The position numbers were made by a program, and so were the translations under genes. DNA of 64,000 nucleotides from Siniperca chuatsi. Its lineage: Eukaryota > Chordata > Actinopteri > Centrarchiformes > Sinipercidae. This document shows, one piece after another, positions 13,328 to 27,700 of this stretch. Below the pieces are notes generated by a model that was not told the DNA's origin, made no database searches, and worked only from the letters and a program-made list of their open reading frames with translations. The DNA lies in assembly GCF_020085105.1 (NCBI RefSeq), contig NC_058053.1, positions 20,859,388-20,923,387 on the forward strand, in the 5' to 3' direction. How positions within the stretch are numbered: position 1 is the stretch's first letter; each line of letters begins with the position of its first letter.

Positions 13328-13640
13328 CATGTATGACTGGCAGAAAACAGACTGCAGTCTCTGAGCTCCAGTCAACCTGGAACCTTTAGAGCATGAACAC
13401 ACTCATATGAGCAGATGAAGAGTTGTGATATTGAGACACCAGGGCAGCCACAAACTGTGAGGTGAGTCAGTGAGGCCTGAGGGACTGGGTTAGCTATAGC
13501 ATACTGTTCACTTTTATGCAATTAATTCTGGACCACAATGTTAATGCAAAATGATACATCATTAAAATGTGTGTGTTTCTTTTTGTGGTGGGGGGCTTGT
13601 GGTATTGCAACTTTGTTTAATGTTTTGTCTTGACAGGACC

Positions 13641-15253
13641 ATGATACAGCATTTAGCATATCAACCCTTGCTTCCCACCGGAAACAAATATCTGCAGCAG
13701 AAATGGGACAAGGCTTCATATGATTTACACAGGGGAAAGGTTAGGAGAAACAAGTACTTTGGTTTGTAAAGTGACTTAATAACTTGCTATTACTGTTTTG
13801 TCCCATATTTTGAATGTTTTGACATTCACCTCAAGCTTTTATTCTAGTCACAAACCAACCAAATTAACCTTTTTTTTTCAACCAGTGTGTGTTGGAATTG
13901 GTTTTACCACCATTCAATGCCTTTATACAAAGCTGTATGTGTTTTTTTACTCCCAAGGTGAAGTCCGCTAAATCAACAATAAACACAACTCCACCAAAGA
14001 CCTATGGTCACCTGACTCTCAAGCTGAAGAAACTACAGGTTGCTGCTTTATCTTTCATGTTTTCAACTCAACTCACATCATGTCCTTAGGGTGGCAGCAG
14101 ATGTTTAAGTGCTGAAACCATCCAGTGAAGTCTCAAACTATGAGAAATTAACAGCCCAGTAAATAAAAGGATGTTTTAACCTCAATTCCAAATAGAAAAT
14201 TTGGGAAGATTAGAAAATGTTTATTTTAATTGTCTTAGGAAAACTCGCTGTAGTGTAAATACTGTTTATATTTCTAATCATATGTTATTGCATTAAGCTT
14301 GAAGAGGAATGGACAATGAAGATTCAGAGGGAAAACAATATGCTTATAGAAAAAATATCACACATCATGAGGACAACTGGAGGAGTTGACAACAGGAATT
14401 ATTATGACAGAAAAAGGTTAGTCGAGGTTGTGGCAAAACTATCTGTAAAAGTAGGCCTACATATTTAACATAGGCAACAAGTTGTATTGCCAAGAAATAA
14501 GGTGGCCCTTGAAACTAAAAACCCAGTTGTAAAGCCTGTCTTTACTCATCATTATAGCCTTGGCAAGGAGAAGCGACAGCTGGAGTTGCTCCGTATTACC
14601 AAGGAGAATCAAATGATCCTGTTCCGTCTGAGCCAGTGCAGGCCTCACTATAATGTGAGGAGCTGGCATGAGGACTGGCTCAAAACTGTCAAGGTGATGG
14701 ACAGCATTGCACATTACCCACGAGGACAAGCAAATCTGCAAAAGGTTACATTTTTTCTTCTTTTTTAGATAAAGTAACATTACTGCAGTGGTTCATTTAT
14801 TAAGTACAACATCTGCACTCTAGGTAGGCCTACTGTAATATCATAATCACAATGACCTCCTAAACTGTATCATATGATCTTTATGTTATACCACAATAAA
14901 GATTTCATTTTATATGTTAATACCAGGGACAAGAAAAACCCATCAAGAAGGGCAGTGATTGTGATAAAGAACATAAGATCAGCGCTGACCCAACCACACA
15001 CAACCCTGCAAGCAACAAGGCCAATGGCAAAGCAGAGTCTGAGAGGAAAGAAACCAGCAAGAAAGAAGGTACAGGAACAGAGATAAAGCAGGACAGAGCG
15101 ACATACCCTGCACCTGAACCAGATACAGCTGAGAATGCTGGTTCTTCTGACACCATTCAAATTACAGCAGATAAACCTAACACTGCTGAAACATTTTCTT
15201 CTCCTGATGGATCAGAAGTGTCCAACACTCACACACCTAAAACACTTGAGTAG
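13641..15253 (+). CDS. cfap97d2: CFAP97 domain-containing protein 2
   Basis: Five coding exons: 13641-13739, 13958-14038, 14298-14416, 14558-14744, 14927-15253; all junctions are GT-AG and in phase, giving 270 aa. The start ATG lies just after an acceptor (TTGACAG), so a 5' UTR exon is expected upstream; a donor GAG/GTGAGT near 13461 is a candidate. Residues about 12-155 match the CFAP97 domain: KYLQQKWD, then LTLKLKKLQ, an ISHIMRT helix, RNYYDRKSL, EKRQLELLRITKENQ and CRPHYNV. The order and wording fit human CFAP97D2 better than CFAP97D1. The family is linked to cilia and sperm flagella, though its molecular role is not settled. Odd: the last exon adds about 108 residues, rich in Lys, Glu, Thr and Ser, absent from the short mammalian protein as I recall it. 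The gene ends about 510 bp before cdc16. Confidence 0.9.
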
Positions 15254-15451
15254 TAGACAGCAAGTCTTGCGGAGGGATAAAATGCATTGTTCTATTGATT
15301 TTTGGTACTGGGTTAGTCTAAAACAGAGCAGTAGCAGTACTTTGTATAGGCTGTATAGGCTACTGAGATAAATATAAGAACACCTCTGTGGATGATGTAA
15401 TATACACAAACAGAACGATAACGTCTGTAATTTGTTTCTTTGATGACAACA

Positions 15452-15457
15452 AATAAA
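15452..15457 (+). terminator. AATAAA polyadenylation signal of cfap97d2
   Basis: AATAAA lies about 200 nt after the cfap97d2 stop codon, within a run of overlapping AATAAA copies, and about 300 nt before the cdc16 start codon. The two genes are therefore tightly packed head to tail. Confidence 0.6.
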
Positions 15458-15763
15458 ATAATAAATAAATGAATCAAATGTATATGTATTGTTTTTATAT
15501 TTATACAAATGTTTTAAAGCTAGACAAATAACGAAAGTGAAAAAGACAAAGCGTTAAAGTGGAACTGTCTATCCAGTACGAGTTTCCTTACGGCACAACT
15601 CAGCAGAGCACTCGTTGCAGAAAGAAGCCGCGGATTTGATTTTACGCAGCTAGCAAGCTAACGCGTACTGTTTTGTCCACAGTTTGATACACTGTTTTGT
15701 CTGTCTCTAAGAATGACACACTTTTAAAAGTCAGAGCGATAATTCTAAAAAAATAAAATCAAA

Positions 15764-18700
15764 ATGAATCTCGACAGACTTCGAAAGCGAGTACGGCAGT
15801 ACATTGACCAGGTAAGAATTATGAGTTTCTGTGTTGCTAGCTAATGCTAGCTTGAAAGCCAACCTGGCGTCAGTGGCAACAAACCTTCATAGTTTGCCTG
15901 CCTGGCTAACTTAAAGCTATCACCCAGCCAGCCAGCCACAACAAAAAAAATATACATTTAAGTGACTCTTACCCTGTCTTTGTGTTTGCTTACAGCAACA
16001 GTATCAAAGTGCTCTGTTTTGGGCCGACAAGATAGCATCCCTTTCTCACGGTGAGTGAGTGCCGTTAGTGCTGTTTATGAGCCAGCATGATAGCGTACTT
16101 AACATACCAATCTGTCACCTAAAGTTGCAAAGCTAATGTTTATAGGACTGATGTTTTATTGGGAGAGTATTCGTGTTTTGTTCCTGTTCTGTTTGTCATT
16201 GTTACGTACCATACCACAGCAGAAAAGAAACTTTTTATTAGTGGGGATGGCGGATAGCACAGTAGCTTGCAAACAGCTGCAATGATGTTGTGTAGCCTGT
16301 CAGTGATGATTCTAACGTCAGAAATTGATGATCCTACCTCTTTGTTTGGCATGCAGAGGATCCCCAGGATATCTACTGGTTAGCTCAGTGCCTTTACTTG
16401 ACCTCACAGTACCACAGAGCCTCCCATGCCCTCCGTTCACGAAAACTTGACAAGGTAATTGCAGGTTATGTGTGAGTTGTAGATATATGCTGGGAAGTGA
16501 GTGATAAGGTTTATAAGGATGTTGACACAAATCAATATGTGAAGGATTTGTGTGAGTGATGTGTGTAATGATTTGCTGTGTTTAAATCAATATGAAACCA
16601 GTCACAACAATATCAGTAGCATAATCTCTGACTATGTCAGTCCCCAGTCTGAAACAACACTTGTCTTCTCGCACACAGTTGTACGGAGCTTGTCAGTATC
16701 TTGCTGCTAGGTGCCATGTAAGTAACTGGAAAATACATACTGTATCAGTTCTAAACCTTCTTCTACATGTTTATAAATTGCAGAATATAATGCCAGATAT
16801 CGTTCATGCTTTAGATTTGCAGTATTTGTGTCTGACTGTTTTGTCTAGTATGCTGCCAAAGAGTTCCAGCAGGCCTTGGATATCCTGGACGCAGAGGAGC
16901 CAGCTAGTAAGAAGCTGCTGGACAGGAGTGGGAAAGAGGACAACGGGACACCAGAGTCACCCAAGGATTGGGGCATGTCCCCTGCCTCTGTAAGTCTGGG
17001 CTGCCACTGAAATAGTAGAATATTTTGAATACAGTCCATGATTTGGTACTAATTAGATTACAGTTTTTGGACTTATCTAATTTGTTGGTGTTGCATGATC
17101 TAATCTTATTGCTCAGCATTGTTCTGTAATGTTGCTTTGGACAGAACATGGTCTGCCCAAAACCATCCACATCACCACTCGTCTTTTATTCTGGTTCTTT
17201 TTCTGTTTGGTTTTTTCTGAATGCTGTTACTGCAAATCAACAAAAATATACAATCAATAAAAGATGATTAGTGATGTGGATAGTTACCTCAAATATGTAG
17301 CTGTACTGTGTCAGTGTATTAGTGTCCTGACTTTTGTGCAGTTCCAGTTCCCACAAACACTCTGACCACCACCAGTTTTATTTACCTTGTTTGCAGAAAT
17401 TATATACATTCACAATTCAATTTTTACCCTTAATTTGTATTACATTTTGGTAATGCAGTGCCACATATGCAGTCCCTATAAATCCTTTATTTTCACAGTT
17501 TTAGAAACCAACATTTGCAATGTTTCTTTTTCTTTAGTCTAAAAAAATGGTCTACACAATAGGTACGCTCGTACATCACTACTGATTGGCATAGAGTGTT
17601 TAAGTCCTGCTCACTGCAAAAACATAAATGGACATTAATGCTAGCAAGGTAGCAATTTAAAAACAATCAGCTTTTTCACAGAGGAAAACCTTTTGAAAAA
17701 CTGCATCTTATGAACTAACAATTAGATATCCGTTTACTCCCAATAGTCACTTAATGAGATAATTGTTTTTATTTCAACATCATATTTATTAATGATGTTA
17801 AAATATTCCACAACATATATGATAATCTACACTGACTTATATGTTGTGGAGTGCACCTGCTCATAATTTCCCTACACTGCTGCTAGGACAGCATAATAGA
17901 TTGTATTCAGTGGTTGAAAGCTATTAAGTCTTGCTCTAGACGATAAGGAGTAATAACCAGGATGTCAGGATACAAGAATTGCTTCAAATTACTGCCAAGG
18001 TCCAGTTTTGTTAATGTTGTGGAAGGAGCTTTAACCCTATATGAAGTTATGAGTAATATTATGGACTAGAGACTCTGACCTCTGCCCTCTTTCTACTTTC
18101 CCTATTCCCCCTCTGAAATATTTCAGGTCAACAGCTCCATCTGCCTCCTGCGGGGTAAGATCTATGATGCCATGGACAACAGACCACTGGCTACCTCCAG
18201 CTACAAAGAGGCCTTGAAACTGGATGTCTACTGCTTTGAAGCCTTTGACCTTTTAACGTCCCACCACATGTTGACTGCGCAGGAAGGTGAGGCTGATCTG
18301 TGGCGATGATGTGCACTGATCTTTTCATTTTCTTCCAATATGTGTCATTTATTATCATTCCAATAACCTGTAAAATGGCAGTATATGTGAAACGTGTTGT
18401 TCATTTTTCAATAGAGAAAGACTTTCTTGATTCACTTCCTCTGAGTCAACAGTGCACTGAGGAAGAGGAGGAGCTTTTACACTTCCTATTTGAGAATAAG
18501 TTAAAGAAGGTAGGGGGGCTCTGCATTTAGTTTTGAAAATTATTTTATATAATTTTTTCTCATTAATTTATTAATTAAAGGATAAGGCAGATGATATTCT
18601 ATATTTTTCTTATTGTCAACTAATCCCATGAAAAGACCAAAACCAACAATGAATTGATCTGACTAACAAGTATTGTCTCCCTGAGACACCGTCCTGCCTT

Positions 18701-21700
18701 ATCCTTTAATTTGAGCTCTTAGAGAGCTAACAACCAAATGGTGCTCCCCAGTGTTGCCATGCTTCAGGGTTAATTTGTATACAGTTAATATTAATTGAAA
18801 TACAAATGCCTATTATGGATATTCTGGCCTGATTTTGTCCTAACCCCTCTTCATCTGTCTCCTTTCTCTGCCTTTTTCATGACTTGCTTTATCTTCTTTC
18901 CCACCTACTCACATTTAAACCCTGCACCCACCTTCCACACACATGCATAAACACATACACACTCTCTCCTTCTTCTTCTCCTTCCCACTGCAGTATAACA
19001 AGCCCAGTGATTTGGTGGTGCCAGAGATGGTCAATGGTCTTCAGGACAACTTGGATGTAGTGGTGTCTCTTGCTGAGAGGCATTATTATAACTGTGATTT
19101 CAAGATGTGCTACAAACTCACATCAATGTAGGTGCCTTCAGGTTTCCTCTTAGTTTGTTGTTAATTTTTGTGTGTTGAATTGGTCAAATTGTTCTGCAAA
19201 TAATGTAGAGCTTCGTAAGGAGCCTCTCTAAAAATGTGTGGCCTGTATACATCATACAAACATCATAAACTGTAACACAGTGTGTAGCTTGCTTTACTGA
19301 ACAGCTTTGCCTAAAAATTCACACCTCAACCAGTTAAAGTGATTTGGTCTAATACACATATGAGTCATTGTAGTGTAACAGTCAAACCAAAAAAGCTAAT
19401 AAATAATTGATTGATTTAATAAAAGGCAGCAGCAAACAGAAATGTCTTCAAGCTTGATTTAAAAGAAAGTTGCAGCAGACCTGCAGTTTTCTGGGAGTTT
19501 GTTCCAGATATGTGGTGCATAAAAACTGAACACTTCTCCATGTTTAGTTTTGACACTGGGGACAGAAAGCAGACCTGTCCCAGACGACATAAGAGGTCTG
19601 GAGATCAGAAATGTATTATGGCCCTAAACCATTCTGTGCTTTATAAACCAACAGCAGTATTTTAAAATCAATTATGTGGCAAACAGCAAGCCAGTGTAAA
19701 GACCTCAGAATTGGAATGATGTAATCCACTTTTTTGGTCTTAGTGAGGACTTGAGCAGCAGCATTCTGAATCAGCTGCAGCTGTCTGATCGATTTTCTTA
19801 GGGAGACCTGTAAAGACACTGTTACAGTAGTTGCATCTACTGAAGGTAGTGACATGTTTTTCCAAATCCTACTGAGACATAAATCCTTTAATTCTTGATA
19901 TATTATTCAGGTGATAGTAGGCTGACTTTGTGATTTATCTTAATGTGGCTATTGAAATTCAGGTCTGAGTCCATGACTACACCAAGATTTCTGGCTTGGT
20001 TTGTGGTTTTTAATATTACTGTTTAATAAGTTTAATTGATAAATCATAGTTCATACTAGCAAATGGAGAATTTATATTTTATTACTATTGACTGACTGGA
20101 AGATAATGAAGATATCTCACTTATCCTACTTGGTTCGTAGTTGATTTTCTCAGTTGTCATTTTGTATTTACACTGAATTGGATATGATGTGAAGAGATCT
20201 TGCTAGGTAGCTTTGCCAATATAAAATATATGTTTTATATAAATATGCATACATTTGAGGCTATGGATATTTAAAAATACATTTAAAAAAGCTGAACTAG
20301 GCAAATGATTTGGATTTCACACTATGAAAAAGTTAAGTTACTACAGTAGAATGTCAGTAAAAAAATACAGGACCTTTCATTGCAGCTCTGTTTTTGTATT
20401 TCAGGGTGATGGTCAAAGACCCCTTCCATGCCAACTGTTTACCAGTCCATATAGGAACTCTGGTGGAGCTTGGAAAAGCAAATGGTAAAATATTTATCAA
20501 CCATTGATTCACGCATAAAGATTAAGTTTGATTGCTTTGCCTACCCATCAGTATAATGGTTAATTGGTAAATATTGCACAGTTTCAAGCTTTTTTTGTTT
20601 GTTTTCCCTTGCAGAGTTGTTTTACCTCTCACACAAACTTGTAGACTTGTATCCCAACAACCCAGTAAGTGTTGCAACTATATCACTATATATCTGTTTC
20701 CCCGTTTACATCATTTCCAGTATTTGATAACAAAATGAAAACTTTTTATCAGGTATCCTGGTTTGCTGTTGGGTGCTACTATCTCATGGTTGGCCATAAA
20801 AATGAACATGCTCGGCGATACCTTAGGTATGTATTTGCACACTCAAAAGGAAGTACATCGTGTTTGAGGCCACATTGCAGACTGTTTATATATAGGTTCA
20901 GTTATACATAATGGGTATTGTATGTCTCCTGTAGCAAAGCCACCACGCTGGAGCGGACATATGGTCCTGCATGGATTGCCTATGGCCATTCATTTGCAGT
21001 GGAGAGTGAGCATGACCAAGCCATGGCTGCCTACTTCACTGCTGCCCAGCTGATGAAAGGGTAGGTACATGATTGACACGTCCTCGAGTTCGTGCTCCAG
21101 GACGTATATGCTTTTATAAATGGGTGTCTTTTTAGCTGTACTAGGTAAGGGTTTATGTGAAAAACATACCTGTCTTGTCAGCCTATATTACAGAATGGAG
21201 CTTCAATAGAGAAAAGCATGTCTTTAAGTTAAGTCTTTTGAAAAGTTAGCTTTGAGCACTGCAGCTGAGTTGCTTGATTCAGTGTTGGAGAGCAGGCACA
21301 GACTATCAGTCAATAAAACCCCACATTGCCACTATTGTTAGTGCTTTTACAGGTTAATTTTTTAGCTGTGTTTGTCACATTAAATGTCTGCAGGCAGGCG
21401 TATAGAGGGATTTATTTTTTATGATTTTAAAAGTCCTATCAGCCAAAAAAAAATGTCCACCAGTTGTAGATGTAGCCTTTTGCTCAGCCTAATGCTCAGA
21501 CAATAGTTGGACTGCTAGTAGTATATGGCTAAAACCAAATGTTGCTCCTTCTATGTTATGTTTGTCTTTTTTGATGACACTTGTGACATCTTCATTTTTC
21601 ACACTAGTGTTTTCAAGCAACAACTTGAAAACATGCAGACCTGCAAAAAGAAAGCAGGCTTAGGTATCGGCCTTTTTGACTGCAGGAATCTTTGTAGAGA

Positions 21701-24700
21701 TTTTCTAGGAACTTGGGAAACTAAACTAAAAAAGCAACGTAATTGTTTAGATTATAGTTATTAATGGCTGTTAAGCATAAAATACAGTATTTAAACATAA
21801 TTTCAGTTTTTTAAGTTCAACATTACTTCTTAAGGCTTCTAAACTCAGATTTTATTAAAACATAAGATGGGGATACATTTGGTTTTGTTTGATGTCTCCT
21901 GCACTCTCTCATCCAGGTGTCACTTACCCATGCTCTACATCGGCCTGGAGTACGGTCTGACTAACAACTCCAAGCTGGCGGAACGTTTCTTCAGCCAGGC
22001 TCTTAGTATCGCTCCAGAGGACCCATTTGTCATACACGAGGTGGCGGTGGTTGCCTTTCAAAATGGAGAGTGAGTCATGCAGCCACAAACACACACAATA
22101 ACACTTAGGCCTCGAGTTTTATAAAGGTAGCATAAATATTATTGGCTGGACAAATGGATGTTGGCACACAGCGCTGGTATTTGTAATGTCCCAACCATAT
22201 AAGCGAATGTCAGACACTCAAATGAAATCACTGAATGACCAATAACTTGCTTGACAAAGCTTTTAAAAGCTATTTTGGGTTCAATTGTTTCTGTTAGTGC
22301 AGCCCTGTCTGCTGCTGTTCATTTTTGTCATTTACATGACTTTGAGCATCAGCTAATACTCACACATTGATGTAACTACCAGTGATGAAATTGGACCATC
22401 TTATGGGAAATAACTCAGATTACAATAATGCATATTTTATCAGATAACCCCAGTCGTATCTAGCCATGCAGATAGTTTTAGCTTGATTAGTGCAGGTTTT
22501 GACATATGTGCATACACAGTAGTTGTGAACTGTTTTCATTGGAACTAATTTGTCCATGCTGTGAACGCCAAAAACAAAATTTCATTCACCTATATTATAT
22601 TGGGGTGGCAGCAAAATTCTCAAAGATTTATCTTATATTATATTTATATCTGGTTTATTTTATTGAAAATTCAGATGAGCTATAAGAATGTTTTTCACAT
22701 CTGCTGTTTTAGCTGGAAGACAGCAGAGCGGTTGTTTCTTGATGCAATGGAGAAGATCAAAGCCATAGGGAATGAGGTAACTTCTAATTTATTTAATTGA
22801 TAAAGAATAAATGTGTGAATGATGAACATCTTCAAAACATGACCAAGTCTCTGTAAGAGTTACTTATAGTATGCTTTTTGCTATTTTTCTTTAATTTTAA
22901 GGTCACTGTGGATAAATGGGAGCCTTTGTTAAACAACTTGGGTCATGTGTGTCGGAAATTGAAGTAAGTATGGAGCCAATTTTAGTATGCAGTTTTCTAT
23001 TTGAATGGATGGTAGGAATTGCACTTGCAGCTCTGCCTTTTTTAAATGGCATTGTGAATCCATGGCCTTGTTTGAGTTGGCACATATAGTACTAGTATGG
23101 GAGGCTAAATTTATCTTCAGTGGATGATGAAAGGAGATTGGTTGGAGTGCACTCTCCTCTAATTTGTTCTTTCCCCTCCTTATCTTTTTTTTTTTCACCT
23201 GCCTGCTACAAAATATTTTCAGATGCGCTCACTTGTTCTGTTCCAATCATTCGGCACAGGTAGGGTCCTCATTGAGAATTCATGAAAAGACCTTTTAATG
23301 AATTATGCAGAGCCACCACTCAATAGATATAAGGGGCTTGCAGAATGTGTGCCACACAAATGGTTGTTTTGAAAGGTGCAGATCGTTTTTATGTAGAAAA
23401 AGGGTTGCATACATACAAAGTGAATGCCTCACGTAGATTGTTGGTGCGTCATCGATACATCCATGGTCTTTTTAATTTTCCATTCTTCATTTTTAAACGA
23501 ATGAAAACACAGCTGCACATGTGCCGATATCAAAAATTTGTAGTGCAGTTATCTTGGCAAAGATTACCTTGGAATTACCAAAATAAGATGAATGTCATCA
23601 CACAGCACTGACACATACTTCGGTCACTTAAAGGGGCAATATGTAGGATTTGACCAGAATTTTTTTAAAAACATAAAAAAAATGAACTAACCTTATCATC
23701 AGAACGTGAAGAAGTAACAGTTATGACGTCATGTCAAAGAAATCTATGTATTGCGTTGCAGAGATATCTACCGTAATTAGAATGCTAACTGCTAGCCACG
23801 GCCTGTCCTGTGTTGTAATACCACCAATTTGATAGTATAGCTCAGGTAGTTCCAGCTGGGAGATGTGTGCTAGCGGCGAGTTCGCTAAGTTACACAAGCT
23901 CTCTTAGCTTTATTTAGACTAATAAATAAACAAAATAAACTCACAAAATGTCAAGAAAGGAAATATTCTTACACCTATTTTCCTGATCAAACAGAAAAAT
24001 CGCTAGAGGTCCTCTATAGGTTGAGCAGTTTGTTGGAAACTGGACTCTCATTGCCAGTGAGAACTTTGATGAATACATGCTGGCAATCGGTGTGGGGCTC
24101 GCCACTCGGCAAATGGGCAACATGGCAAAGCCTAACCTGGTGATCAGCGTGGATGATGCTGGGGTTTCATTGAAGTCTGAGAGCACTTTCAAGACCACAG
24201 ATATCAAGCTCAAACTGAGCGAAGAATTCGAGGAGACAACTGCAGACGACCGAAAGACCAAGACTCATCATCACTGTTGAGAATTAGAGTAGCTAAGTTA
24301 ACTGCACGGTTAACTGTGCTTACTAGCTAACACTAGCTAACGGCAGTAGTCTCAATTCTTACATATTGCCCCTTTTAATAAACATTACTATACAATGTTT
24401 GGTGACAAAGATGTATTACTACATTGTGTTGCTACCTTTGGCTGCAACTTTTAAACCGATTCTAACAGTTCTCTGCATATTTTTCAAAATTAATATAACT
24501 GAAATATTTAAATACTTTGAACATAATCCTCTTGGGAGATTGTCTTTTTACACCTCCAAGCCGGCGATAGCCGTGGCCAGAGGCATTATGTTTTCAGGTT
24601 GTCCGTCCGTCCCGTTCTCATGATCTTAGGAACACCTTGAATTTTGCACAAACGTCCACTTGGACTCAAGGATGAACTGACGAAAGCTGCCACCATATAT

Positions 24701-27700
24701 GTCACCTACCTCCAGATCAGCCAATAGCAAAATTCAATTGCAATAGCTGGGTTTCAACCTATAGAGGGCAGTTGCTATGTATATTTACAACAAAATATGT
24801 AGAATTCAAATACTTTGCACTAAAATGTCAAGATTTGGACCTGAATCCATCAACAACACTGCTAAATACCCATATACATTTGTTTCAGCTGAAAAATTGT
24901 GGTTTGGACATTTAGTTACTCCTTTTAATTTAAGAATGAATTGGGCGATTCCAGATTTTTCACATGTTGACTGGGATGACACAATGAGTAAACAACAACT
25001 AGCACAGTACGGCTTTCCTCCATCTCTTCCATTCTGCCATTCACTTCCTGCCTCATTCTGAATTTCGAGCGTCATTGGAATCACATGACTGCAAACAGCG
25101 TTTTGGAGCACACCTAGCTAATCGTGATCCTGTGAGTGAGTGAGTTTCACCTGCAGTTCATAGAGAGACTTTGCATCTAAAAATCCCAGAAGAAAACAAA
25201 AGCACCACATTTTGTGTAGCTATACTCTATAAGAATCCATCTTACATGGATGCCTGTTTAGGCAACAGGACTTAATATATCATCAATATAGTGATGACTT
25301 CCATTTAGCCATAAAATACACTTATACCTTTTGATTCAATTCCTTCCAAGTATTCACTACATATATTGTATGAGTCTGGACAGACATGGATGAAAACTGC
25401 AACTTGACTGGTTGGCAGAGGCATACAACCGTGGGGCAATAATTCTAGATTTTGCATTAACATTTTAAATTTTTTAGTCACGACACCATCATGAAATTGG
25501 CTTGTACCTCGCTCTTAAACTCACTCAGTCACTATCAGAAGACAGGTGTCCACAAGGAAGACCTGTTTGGTCATTGTCAGACTAGATCTACACCTTCGTC
25601 AAAGGAATGGCAGCAGCAATTAGCTGATGTAGACAAATCGATATTACCACTTACAGGCAGTTAGTGTTCCAGTACCGTGGAGTGACACATGTTGAGCAGG
25701 AAATATGCTGTATTTAGCAAAACGTTTACGTTTTGCAGGTTTGAAATTTTAAATGGTAAAATTCATATACACAGCAGCTATCAAAATAAAATAAAAAACT
25801 GCCCTGTTAGCACTCACTTCCTACAAAAAGCACATCTTTCAAAATTGCCAATGCTATTATTGCACTGCAGGCCTGAAGCTGCTAGCGCTCTGCAAATGGA
25901 TGATATTGGCTAAGCCTGGCTTTGGGTGCTCTGAATCAATGACTATGGCTTTGTTTATCAAGATATATCAGCTGTATTTGTTGTCATTCCTTCACTAAAC
26001 ACTAACTAATTTAGTTTAAATCTTCAATATTCAAATGTACCGTTTGATATCATGTATTTTGTCACATTTTTGCAAACATCATTATGAAATTTGTTGAATC
26101 CATTGATATCGACTTTGTATATTGCGGTGTTTGTTTCTGTAGAAAGTACGACCAGGCTCTGGAGTACCACCGTCAGGCACTTGTGTTAATCCCTCAGCAC
26201 GCCTCCACCTACGCTGCCATAGGATACGTGCACAGCCTCATGGGCGACTTTGAGAGTGCTATCGACTACTTTCATACGGTATAGTGTCTTCTTCAGTCTG
26301 TGCGTATGTGTTTTGTTTCTCGCTTAAAAAGCCTTGAGTAATTAGAATTTAGCAAGAACTGTACAAAGGAGGATGGATGGCTTCATGAGTTGAAGAAAGA
26401 CTAGGGGTTACCATGGAAATCAGAACTTTTAAAGGAGAACAGAGTAGAGTGTCCTTGAGGGTCGATTTGTTGTACAGCTAGCTGTTATTTTAAAAAAAAA
26501 CATAAGCTATAAGACAGATAAATACTATTTAAGTGCATGGAAACACCACCAGCTGTACAAAGTTGAAAGACTAAATAGAAAAAGATATTGTATAGCAAAA
26601 TAACATTTTTGTGACACATTCCAAAATACACTGATGTTTTTGTGGTATGGGACTTTGTTTTCTGTTTTCAGTAGTGAGAATAAACACATAAGGGATCACA
26701 TTAAAGAATGAAGCATTACCTGTGATTGGTTGACTGGTTTCTTTTCTTTATGTCAACAAAAATGTTTTTGTAAGAAATGCTTGAAGTTGGTTTGGTTTCT
26801 GTCTGTGCAGGCACTCGGACTGAAGAGGGACGACACTTTCTCTGTGACGATGCTTGGCCACTGTATTGAGATGTACATTGGTGACACAGATGCCTATATA
26901 GGTAGGATACAGCTATACTGCAGTTTCAGAAGAGTTGTTTATTATCGTTGATCATAAATTATTCTGGAAAAAGTTTTTATTTTTCAGCATTTTATCCCAA
27001 GGCTGGCTTGAAAAGTTTGATTATTTGATTGTTACAAAGTCAAATCTCAACATCAGATTTCAGCTGTAGTGGTATTACTAATACTTTTTGTTCTTGTCTA
27101 ATTTCCTCTTAAACTTTTTACTGACAGCAGTAGAATGAGTTTTTATTGGAACTACTTCTTACTGAGGAATAAGTCCTATGACAATTCTTGATAGCGTGTT
27201 ACTGGGAGTAACTGTGACATTGCCTTTGGGAAGAGATGTTGTTTTTTCATTGTTGTGAGTACCACAAACAAGCTTTTGGAGTGGCAATAGAAATCTCAGT
27301 GGCAGATATCTCAAAATCTTAGCAGACCAAAACTATCTGCAGGGCTAGATACCACAACAGGCAAATGAGAACTTTTTAAAATTTGGGTCAGTCAAAATGT
27401 TCCTTTCATGGCGAATATCTGTATATAATATAACAGAAATATCTGTTCTGAGAAACCAGCGAATATTTGAAGCCTGTGAAATTACAGAAAATCATGTATC
27501 GTCCTTTCTTTCCACTAAGGCACAGACATCAATGACAAGGTGCGGGGCAGCTTGAACACTCCAGCGCTGATGAAGATGCTGAACACATCAGAGCCTGGTG
27601 ACCTTCTCGCCACGCCAAGATTGGAAGACACCAGCATCACGTCCTTGGAAACCCCACTGTCAAATCAGGACAAGATGATGCTGGAGACGCCTCTGCGACT

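Larger units (their letters stand above)
1501..13400. other. Gene-free AT-rich stretch with scattered repeats
   Basis: I see no chain of open exons with splice signals on either strand. Open frames are short, not conserved-looking, and do not link up. The stretch holds the repeats listed separately (hAT MITE, SINE, Tc1 remnant, a widespread teleost repeat), a CA-rich patch near 5255-5300 and the long hairpin at 7869-7967. Stretches near 6560-6690 and 12040-12110 have balanced composition and no repeat signature, so they could be conserved non-coding elements, but nothing in the sequence alone proves that. Confidence 0.5.
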
